Made by a program: the position numbers and the translations under genes
Origin: Acidobacteriota bacterium
GTDB lineage: Bacteria > Acidobacteriota > Blastocatellia > Pyrinomonadales > Pyrinomonadaceae
Assembly (NCBI GenBank): GCA_016703965.1
Contig: JADJBB010000025.1
Coordinates: 930,001 to 994,000, forward strand
Direction of reading: 5' to 3'
Length of the DNA: 64,000 bases
Shown: one piece after another, positions 35,469 to 42,190 of the stretch
Layout: the number at the start of each line of letters is the position of its first letter
Position numbering within the stretch: the first letter of the stretch is position 1
The notes under the pieces: model-generated
Databases searched by the model: none
Seen by the model: the letters and a program-made list of their open reading frames with translations, nothing else
What the model was told of the DNA's origin: nothing

Positions 35469-36437
35469 TTACAGCCCACTCCTCACCACATCATGCAATC
35501 TAAGCAATCCGACGCAGATCCCATGACCATCCACGACGGGCAAGACCGAGATCTGCGAAGGGCGGTCTTCCATTATTCTAAGTGCTTCGAAAGCAAGCAT
35601 TTCCGGCGAGCCTGCGATCGGGGAATGCGTCATCATATCTTCGGCTGTCAGCGACGAAAAGTTGTCGGGTGAGGTGCGTTCGATCGTTCGGCGCAGATCG
35701 CCGTCGGTGACGATGCCGAGCAATTCCCCATTTTCTTCGACTATATTCACGGCTCCAAGTGCGTGGGTTGAAATGGCTTTGACGACCTCAAGCCAGCCTG
35801 AGTTAGGCGAAATGTTTGGGCTAGGATGCATTAAGTCGGAGACTTTTAACGTCAAGCGTTTGCCGAGACGTCCCGCGGGATGATTTGCCGCAAAATCTTC
35901 CTGCGTAAGGCCTTTTGATTCCATCAGAGCCATTGCAACCGCATCGCCGATCGCGAGAGCGACGGTTGTCGAGGCCGTCGGTGCGAGGTTCAGCGGACAC
36001 GCTTCTTTATCGACCGAGCCATCTAGAACAACATCAGACCCGCGTGCAAGCGTGGAATTTACATTCCCGACGATCGAAATGATAGACGAACCACGCTGTC
36101 GCAGCGAAGGCAGGATCGCGAGGACCTCATCCGTCTCGCCCGAATTGCTCAGGGCGATCACTACATCGTCACCCGTGACAACGCCAAGTCCGCCGTGCAG
36201 AGCATCCGAGGGATGAACATAGATCGCCATCATTCCCGTGCTGGTCATCGTCTGCGCGATCTTTTGCGCGATCACGCCGGATTTGCCAACGCCGACGACG
36301 ACGGCCTTGCCCTGACACGCCAGCAATATTTCAAGAGCTTTTTCGACACTCGCTCGGTCGAGATTTGCCGAGGCATTGCTGATCGCATCGGCCTCGATTC
36401 TCAGGATCTCAACAACCTTTTCGTACGTGTTTATCAC
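35469..36437 (-). CDS. kdsD: Arabinose-5-phosphate isomerase
   Basis: 322 residues from a GTG at 36437; this start overlaps the stop of the upstream gene (TAGTG), and the family length fits better than the longer open frame. The SIS domain (about 30-165) has 'ACQGKAVVVGVGKSGVIAQKIAQTMTSTG', 'HPSDALHGGLGVV' and 'ALSNSGETDEVL'. Two CBS domains follow ('VSDLMHPSPN', 'DMMTHSPIAG'). The enzyme interconverts ribulose-5-P and arabinose-5-P to feed Kdo synthesis, again indicating lipopolysaccharide. KpsF and GutQ paralogues cannot be excluded. Confidence 0.93.
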   Translation of the reverse strand: MINTYEKVVEILRIEADAISNASANLDRASVEKALEILLACQGKAVVVGVGKSGVIAQKIAQTMTSTGMMAIYVHPSDALHGGLGVVTGDDVVIALSNSGETDEVLAILPSLRQRGSSIISIVGNVNSTLARGSDVVLDGSVDKEACPLNLAPTASTTVALAIGDAVAMALMESKGLTQEDFAANHPAGRLGKRLTLKVSDLMHPSPNISPNSGWLEVVKAISTHALGAVNIVEENGELLGIVTDGDLRRTIERTSPDNFSSLTAEDMMTHSPIAGSPEMLAFEALRIMEDRPSQISVLPVVDGHGICVGLLRLHDVVRSGL

Positions 36438-37285
36438 TAGTTTATTGCCGGTGGAACTGGCTTGAAGATGTCTAAAACGATACGCCAACGGCCGTTTATC
36501 AGCTTCCAGATCTGCATCACGTTCCCGCGTTCGATGGCCTTTCCGTCCACCATTTTTGTGTAAGTATTTGTATTATACGCAAGGTCTGCCGAGCCGAAGA
36601 ACGAACTCCGTTTCGGCATCACAAACGTCGCCTTTTCGCTTTTCAACGTCGAGACCAACGCCTTTTTCCCGACGATGGGAGCCATATCTTCGCGAAATGC
36701 CCGAACGTCATATACGGCATACATTTCGTACGCTTTGCCGATGCCTTTCTCAGCCATGGCGGTGAAAAAGCCGTTAGCATTGTCCCCGGCCGAGCTGTTC
36801 TTTTCGTTCAGATCTTTTTGCTTATTCGCAGCGGTTACCCAATCGCTCGAATATTGTTCCGGCTTTTTGTGTCCGACACCGATATCGATGACAAACTTGT
36901 ATTCCCCATCCGGCTGTCGCAGCCAAACGGTGATGAATTCGCCAAAAGCTCCCGGTTCATCGCCCTTGCCCTTCGCCCGAAATTCCCAGTTCCCAGTCGT
37001 GTAGCCGAGAATCCCGTTTGCCGAAATATCGGCATAATTTGGAGCCCAGCTTAGCAATCCGTTACCAGGCCCGCGACTGTTCCAATGCTCTTTCGCGTTT
37101 ACCTTTTCAGGCAAAAATAGCAGAGCATCGCTTGCAGAGAACTCCAAAAACGCCGCTTTCGTGCCGTTTTCCTCAGCAAATTTGGCAAAAGCGTGTTCCG
37201 TATCCACGATCTTTTGCACATCCGCCTGGGCAGATGCTGCGAAGATAGAAATGAGAACAATAAAGATGCCGACGATAACTTTCAT
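36437..37285 (-). CDS. Exported protein with two DUF4440/NTF2-like domains
   Basis: 282 residues from ATG 37285 (MKVIVGIFIVLISIFAASAQA), a signal peptide. Two alpha+beta-cone domains are seen: the first 'VQKIVDTEHAFAKFAEENGTKAAFLEF' to 'WLRQPDGEYKFVIDIGVG', the second ending 'VMQIWKLINGRWRIVLDIFKP'. These match the SnoaL/DUF4440 fold in tandem. Such proteins bind small molecules or act as accessory proteins; no catalytic residues are clear. The stop overlaps the kdsD GTG by one base, so kdsD is probably translated by coupling. Confidence 0.8.
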   Translation of the reverse strand: MKVIVGIFIVLISIFAASAQADVQKIVDTEHAFAKFAEENGTKAAFLEFSASDALLFLPEKVNAKEHWNSRGPGNGLLSWAPNYADISANGILGYTTGNWEFRAKGKGDEPGAFGEFITVWLRQPDGEYKFVIDIGVGHKKPEQYSSDWVTAANKQKDLNEKNSSAGDNANGFFTAMAEKGIGKAYEMYAVYDVRAFREDMAPIVGKKALVSTLKSEKATFVMPKRSSFFGSADLAYNTNTYTKMVDGKAIERGNVMQIWKLINGRWRIVLDIFKPVPPAIN

Positions 37286-37382
37286 CGAAGCAATATTACC
37301 ACACGAGCTTCGGTCGTTTAGAAGACAGTCTGCTCGAAACTGGCGGAGCATACTTTCAGGCGGGACGGTGTAAAATATCGAT

Positions 37383-38414
37383 ATGAAAAAAGGCAGCCTG
37401 ATCTCGCTGACACCGCGAGGCTTGTATTGTGAAAAAGGCGATTTCTACGTCGATCCGTGGTTGCCGGTCGACCGTGCAGTCGTCACGCACGCACACGCGG
37501 ATCATGCATATCGCGGCAGCAAGAACTACCTCGTCGCCGCCGAAGGCGAGTCCCTAGCCCGCATTCGCCTCGATCCGGAATCAACGATCACAGGGCAGAA
37601 ATACGGCGAAATCAGTGATATCAACGGCGTAAATGTCTCATTTCACCCCGCCGGGCACATCCTCGGCTCAGCTCAGGTGCGGGTGGAATACAAGGGTGAG
37701 GTATGGGTCGTTTCGGGCGATTATAAGCTGACGCCGGATGCGACGTGTGCACCGTTCGAGCCTGTTAAGTGCAACTATTTCATCACCGAAGCCACATTCG
37801 GCCTGCCGATCTACCGCTGGCCTTCGCCCAGGAAAGTATTCGCCGAGATCGATGAATGGTGGCTGCGAAATCGCGAGAACGGGAAAGCATCGGTCGTCTT
37901 TGCCTACTCGCTCGGCAAAGCCCAACGCATCCTGAACGGCGTGGATCGCTCGATCGGCCCGATCTTCACACACGGCTCCGTCGAACGCCTCACGCAAGCC
38001 TATCGCGAATCGGGCATCGATCTGCCCAACACGACCTACGTCGGCAATGTCACCGACAAAAAAGAATTTGCCGGTTCTCTGATCGTCGCCCCGCCGTCGG
38101 CACAAATGTCCACGTGGCTGAAACGCTTCGGCCCCCAATCGACCGGCTTTTCCTCCGGCTGGATGATGGTTCGCGGCGCGAGACGCCAACGAGCCGTCGA
38201 CCGAGGCTTCGTACTCAGCGACCACGCCGACTGGCCCGAACTAATGACCGCGATCACATCAAGCGAAGCGGACACCGTCTACGTGACGCATGGATTTTCT
38301 GAAGAAGTTGTCCGCTGGCTCAACGAAACCGGAATGAATGCCGAGCCGCTGAAAACCAAGTTCGTCGGAGATGCGGCGGACGAGGGCGTTTTAACCGCAG
38401 ATGAACCCGGATGA
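37383..38414 (+). CDS. Ligase-associated DNA exonuclease (metallo-beta-lactamase fold)
   Basis: 343 residues. The metal site HAHADH begins at residue 36 ('VVTHAHADHAYRGSKNY'), with 'SFHPAGHILGSAQVRVEY' and 'GDYKLTPDATCAPFEPVKCNYF' and the C-terminal 'VLSDHADWPELMTAI'. This is the CPSF/Artemis-like family found next to ATP-dependent DNA ligases. It is thought to process DNA ends before sealing. Its last codons (about 'TADEPG') lie inside the left arm of a palindromic repeat. The ligase follows 106 bases later on the same strand; the usual ligase-associated helicase and phosphoesterase are not in the window. Confidence 0.92.
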   Translation: MKKGSLISLTPRGLYCEKGDFYVDPWLPVDRAVVTHAHADHAYRGSKNYLVAAEGESLARIRLDPESTITGQKYGEISDINGVNVSFHPAGHILGSAQVRVEYKGEVWVVSGDYKLTPDATCAPFEPVKCNYFITEATFGLPIYRWPSPRKVFAEIDEWWLRNRENGKASVVFAYSLGKAQRILNGVDRSIGPIFTHGSVERLTQAYRESGIDLPNTTYVGNVTDKKEFAGSLIVAPPSAQMSTWLKRFGPQSTGFSSGWMMVRGARRQRAVDRGFVLSDHADWPELMTAITSSEADTVYVTHGFSEEVVRWLNETGMNAEPLKTKFVGDAADEGVLTADEPG

Positions 38415-38495
38415 ACACAGATAAGAAAATGATTAGGACAACTACGACAGATTTATCTTGGTTTTATCCGTGTTCATCTGCGTCCATCTGCGGTT
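38393..38495. repeat. Inverted repeat overlapping the exonuclease 3' end
   Basis: Arms 38393-38424 and 38464-38495 match at 28 of 32 positions (core AACCGCAGATG ... GATGAACAC). The left arm supplies the last codons and the stop of the exonuclease gene. Confidence 0.7.
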
Positions 38496-38520
38496 AATTT
38501 TCTTCTGACTTCACACGATC

Positions 38521-40137
38521 ATGAAACTTTTCACCGACCTCTACGTCGAACTCGACCAGACCAACAAGACCAATGAAAAGGTCGAGGCGATGAGGTTTTA
38601 TTTTGAGCGCGCCTGTCCGCATGATGCCGCTTGGGCGTTGTATTTTCTGTCGGGTAGAAAGCCCCGGCAGATCGTGCCTTCTAAAAAATTGCGCGAATGG
38701 TCGCTTGAGCTGTCCGGCATTCCTGAATGGCTCTTCATGGAATCACGGGACACGGTCGGCGACAGTGCCGAAACGATGGCTCTGCTGCTCCCCAACATCG
38801 CCGAAATGGACGACACGCCGCTCCACGTACTGGTCGAAGACCAATTGCTTCCGCTCAGATCTTCGGATGACGAAACACAAAAACAAGCCGTCACCGAAGC
38901 CTGGTCGCGGATGAACTACTCGCAGCGTCTCGTCTACAACAAACTGATCACCGGAGCATTTCGCGTCGGCGTTTCTCAGCTTTTGGTCACGCGTGCTTTG
39001 TCCCAGGTTTCCGAACTTCCGACCGACGTGATCGCGATGCGTCTGATGGGCGAATGGACGCCGAGTGCCATATTTTTCACCGAACTCCTCAACCCGGAAC
39101 TCGACACCGACGAAACGCCGATCGCACGTCCGTTTCCATTTCACCTGGCACACCAAGCCGATTTCCCGATCGAAGATCTGGGCAATGTCTCCGACTGGGA
39201 AGCCGAGTGGAAATGGGACGGCATCCGGGCACAAGTCATCAAACGTGCCGACGAAGTTTTCATCTGGTCACGCGGCGAAGACCTGATGACCGAGCGTTTC
39301 CCCGAGATCGAAAACGCCGCCCGGGATCTGCCGAACGGAACAGTAATCGACGGCGAAATTCTGCCGTGGCTAGATGGCCGAGTACTGCCATTTACCGAAC
39401 TGCAGAAACGCATCGGCCGCAAAAATCTGTCCGCAAAGATCCTGACCGAACTGCACGTGATCCTGCAAACCTATGATCTGCTCGAATACGAAGGCCGCGA
39501 CATTCGTACATTCGACTTCAAAACACGGCGTGAATTGCTCGAGAAAACGATCGCCGAACTCGCGTCAGAAACGATCCGCCTAACCGATCCCGTCGCAGCG
39601 GCGAGTTGGGAAGACCTAGCCAAAATAAGAGAACAAAGCCGCTCGCTCGGCGTCGAGGGCTTTATGCTCAAACAGCGAAGTTCACCCTACCGAGTCGGCC
39701 GCCATCGCGGCGATTGGTGGAAATGGAAGATAGACCCGCTCACTATCGACTGCGTCCTGATCTACGCCCAAAAAGGCTCGGGCAAACGATCTAACCTGTT
39801 TACCGACTACACTTTCGCCGTCTGGAAAGGCGATGAACTCGTCCCGTTCGCCAAAGCCTATTCCGGCCTGACCGATGCGGAAATAAGAAAGGTCGACAGG
39901 TTTATTAGAGATAATACCGTTGAGACATTCGGCCCGGTGCGAAGCGTTAAACCCGAACTGGTGTTTGAACTCGCATTCGAAGCGATACAACGTTCGACCC
40001 GGCATAAATCAGGTGTCGCCGTGAGGTTTCCCCGCATCTCGCGCTGGCGTGAGGATAAAACGATCAAAGATGCCGATTCGCTCGGGACGATACACGAGAT
40101 GCTCGATGCTTTTTCTAAGGGGGGAAAATCTGCATAA
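38521..40137 (+). CDS. ATP-dependent DNA ligase
   Basis: 538 residues. The N-terminal helical DNA-binding domain (about 1-190) includes 'ALLLPNIAEMDDTP' and 'FRVGVSQLLVTRAL'. The nucleotidyltransferase domain carries the adenylated lysine K231 in 'EWKWDGIRAQVI', then 'WSRGEDLMTERFPEI' and 'DGEILPW'. The OB-fold domain has 'WWKWKIDPLTIDCVLIYAQKGSG' with the conserved Lys and 'RFPRISRWREDKT'. It seals nicks with ATP, next to its exonuclease partner. The adjacent NAD+ ligase is not seen here. This pair is likely a repair or end-joining unit. Confidence 0.95.
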   Translation: MKLFTDLYVELDQTNKTNEKVEAMRFYFERACPHDAAWALYFLSGRKPRQIVPSKKLREWSLELSGIPEWLFMESRDTVGDSAETMALLLPNIAEMDDTPLHVLVEDQLLPLRSSDDETQKQAVTEAWSRMNYSQRLVYNKLITGAFRVGVSQLLVTRALSQVSELPTDVIAMRLMGEWTPSAIFFTELLNPELDTDETPIARPFPFHLAHQADFPIEDLGNVSDWEAEWKWDGIRAQVIKRADEVFIWSRGEDLMTERFPEIENAARDLPNGTVIDGEILPWLDGRVLPFTELQKRIGRKNLSAKILTELHVILQTYDLLEYEGRDIRTFDFKTRRELLEKTIAELASETIRLTDPVAAASWEDLAKIREQSRSLGVEGFMLKQRSSPYRVGRHRGDWWKWKIDPLTIDCVLIYAQKGSGKRSNLFTDYTFAVWKGDELVPFAKAYSGLTDAEIRKVDRFIRDNTVETFGPVRSVKPELVFELAFEAIQRSTRHKSGVAVRFPRISRWREDKTIKDADSLGTIHEMLDAFSKGGKSA

Positions 40138-40208
40138 AAAGGCCGACTCTTTTTGTGAACTTTTGGTTTTTTTACTTTATGCCTAACTTTACCAAAAAAT
40201 CCGGCATG

Positions 40209-40234
40209 AAAAGTGTGAATCGATTCACACTTTT
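40209..40234. other. 26-bp perfect palindrome
   Basis: AAAAGTGTGAAT joined at CG to its exact complement. It lies between the ligase and the UvrC-like gene. It could be a weak bidirectional terminator (TTTTCTCT follows) or an operator for a dimeric regulator. Confidence 0.55.
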
Positions 40235-40359
40235 CTCTAGTTCAGTGTTAAGACCTCGATAAATACTGGGTCGGAGTGGATCTTGATATTCCAGCCCCGC
40301 ACAAATCCGACGATCGATTGGTAGAGTAAAAGCAGCTCTATTTGAGCGACTTTTGCGGG

Positions 40360-40396
40360 TTTGGTAGAGGTATTTGGGAGATTGGTCGAACGTATG
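40360..40396 (+). repeat. 37-bp intergenic repeat, copy 2
   Basis: TTGGTAGAGGTA...GGAGATTGGTC.AACGT, about 31 of 37 positions identical to 2698-2734. It ends 40 bases before the UvrC-like start. Another GATTGGTAGAG lies just upstream. Confidence 0.5.
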
Positions 40397-40436
40397 CAGA
40401 ACAATTTGAACTGCTCGCGAAAACGATCTTGAATAT

Positions 40437-41999
40437 ATGAAAAACGACCGTCCCGTTTCTGACATCACCGACCTTGCCGGGAATCGATATCCGCATTTGA
40501 AACTAACTGCGGAACGTTTCCCGCGCCTGCTCGCGACTCGGCGGATCGAGGAAGATGGAGACGAATATTTCGGGGCGTTCCTCACGAAAACGGCGGTCCG
40601 CATTCTTATCGATCTGCTCAACAAAAACTTTCGCCTCCGAAGCTGCGAGATCGATATTGACGGCTCATTCCCGATGCCCTGCACGCAGTTCTATCGCCGC
40701 AGGTGCGCAGCCCCGTGCGTGGCGAGCCTTTGTTCCGAAGCCGAATATACCGAAATCGTCGGCCTCGTCCGCTTTGTGCTCCATAACAACCAAGTACTCT
40801 TTCACAAAGCTATCGGCACGATCATCGAGCGCTATTCCAACGAACTGGAATTCGAAGAAGCAGCCCGATACCGCGATATGGCTCTCGCTATCGACAAATT
40901 CTGGGCAAGTGACCGCATTCAGGTTTGGCTCGACGACACGGTTGATACCTTCGCCGTCGAAGATACGCCGCAAGGCACGGCGATCTATCTCGTCTCACAC
41001 CGCAATCGTCGCGTGCTCGCCCGCAAAGTATTCGCCATCGATCGCGAAGATTACGAAACCTCGGACGAGGCCCTAGCCCGAATCATTGATTCGTTTTATC
41101 TTTTTCATCTACCAAGAGAGATCCGCGTTTCGCGAGATTTTCACGGTCGCAAGGCACTCGAATGGCGCCTGTCGGACCGCCTTGATCGGCACGCAAAGAT
41201 TACCGTCGTAAACCCCAAAACCAAAGGGATCAACGCTTACCGCGGCCTGATGCTGAGCCACGACGAACACGAACTCGACAAAGCAAAGCCGCTTGCATCA
41301 GCTGAGATCATTTCGGCGAAACTGCGCAGAATATTCGATCTCGAATCGCGGCCGATGCGGATCGAGGCATTTGATGTTGCTCACATTTCGGGGACAGGCT
41401 TCGTCGCGGCTTCGGCGGTTTGGGTGAATGGGCGGTTTGTGTCTGAGGAATACAAAATTCAGATCTCAGATCTGAGATCTGAAATTTCCGTGCTTGCTGC
41501 ATCGGTTCGATTGGCTCTGACAGAATGCAGGGACGCCTCTGTTGCGTCGGTACCACCTGCGGTAGCGGGTGGGGTCTCGGCTCCAGGCTTCAAGTCCCCG
41601 CCAGCTACCGCAGGCGGTACTGACCCGATCCGACCAGATCTGATCGTCCTCGACGGGGGTAAGCCTCAGCTCAATGCGGTCCTGGCGGTGGTTGCCGACA
41701 TACCGAACCGTCCGCCTATCATCGCCGCAGTAAAACCAGCGGGCAAGCATTCCTCGATCGCCGCCTTCCTGACCGAGGACGGCGGATCGGTTGCTTTCGA
41801 CGTGGAATCACCAGCACACAATATGCTCCTTTTATTGCGCGACGAAGCCCACAGCCTTGCGAACAGGATCCATCGCGATTACCGCGAAATGAAACCATTC
41901 TACGAAGCCGCAGGCCACGAAGAACCTCTAAGTGTCCCTATCAGTTTACACGCCCAAAACGGCGGGGCGGAGGATCTGATACCGATCGAAAGTCGCTGA
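40437..41999 (+). CDS. UvrC-like protein lacking the GIY-YIG nuclease domain
   Basis: 520 residues. It starts where the UvrC linker begins ('YFGAFLTKTAVRILIDLLNKNFRLRSC', 'PCTQFYRRRCAAPC'), then the UVR-like helix ('YSNELEFEEAARYRDMALAI') and the RNase H-like C-terminal nuclease half with 'IEAFDVAHISGTG' (Asp at 313) and 'DLIVLDGGKPQLNAV' (Asp at 406). The N-terminal GIY-YIG domain that makes the 3' cut in UvrC is absent and not found in other frames upstream. The ATG has no clear Shine-Dalgarno. Between the two Asp motifs lie two repeat-derived inserts (41454-41487 and 41550-41620). It may act as a stand-alone 5'-incision nuclease. That is inference. Confidence 0.82.
   Translation: MKNDRPVSDITDLAGNRYPHLKLTAERFPRLLATRRIEEDGDEYFGAFLTKTAVRILIDLLNKNFRLRSCEIDIDGSFPMPCTQFYRRRCAAPCVASLCSEAEYTEIVGLVRFVLHNNQVLFHKAIGTIIERYSNELEFEEAARYRDMALAIDKFWASDRIQVWLDDTVDTFAVEDTPQGTAIYLVSHRNRRVLARKVFAIDREDYETSDEALARIIDSFYLFHLPREIRVSRDFHGRKALEWRLSDRLDRHAKITVVNPKTKGINAYRGLMLSHDEHELDKAKPLASAEIISAKLRRIFDLESRPMRIEAFDVAHISGTGFVAASAVWVNGRFVSEEYKIQISDLRSEISVLAASVRLALTECRDASVASVPPAVAGGVSAPGFKSPPATAGGTDPIRPDLIVLDGGKPQLNAVLAVVADIPNRPPIIAAVKPAGKHSSIAAFLTEDGGSVAFDVESPAHNMLLLLRDEAHSLANRIHRDYREMKPFYEAAGHEEPLSVPISLHAQNGGAEDLIPIESR
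41454..41487. repeat. Palindrome inside the UvrC-like gene
   Basis: The core CAGATCTCAGATCTGAGATC (41460-41479) extends to a 22-bp perfect palindrome with near-perfect flanks. It encodes 'QISDLRSEIS' in the host frame. Confidence 0.7.
41550..41620. repeat. 71-bp palindromic element in frame inside the UvrC-like gene
   Basis: Left arm 41550-41574 (GTACCACCTGCGGTAGC...GGGG) pairs with 41596-41620 at 22 of 25 positions around a 21-base loop. It is translated as VPPAVAGG...SPPATAGGT at residues about 372-395. The same element is at 44055-44125. Confidence 0.88.
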
Positions 42000-42003
42000 T
42001 TTC

Positions 42004-42115
42004 GCGGCTATGCCGCTCTATTTGCGGCGAAGCTATGCTTCGCCGGATGCCTCAAAATTATTCTTGCGGCTGTGCCGCCGCTCTTCGATTTGCAAAAGAG
42101 CCGCGGCATAGCCGC
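42004..42115. repeat. Cluster of GCGGC-N3-GCCGC hairpins
   Basis: Four short hairpins: 42004-42016, 42027-42043 (GCGAAGC-TAT-GCTTCGC), 42066-42078 and 42103-42115. The outer two are also complementary to each other. They fill the gap between the convergent UvrC-like and macroglobulin genes. Confidence 0.7.
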
Positions 42116-42190
42116 AAAGCGTTAACTCGATCACACGGAAAAGCACAGCCTTTCCGCAAATAGATGGGCCTAGCCCAAAAACGACGGCTC

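Noticed and set aside
40138..40436. A GIY-YIG domain encoded upstream of the UvrC-like gene in another frame
   Set aside because: All forward frames are broken by stops and none shows the GIY, YIG or Arg/Glu motifs; only a short frame ending ATGA at the start codon is open.
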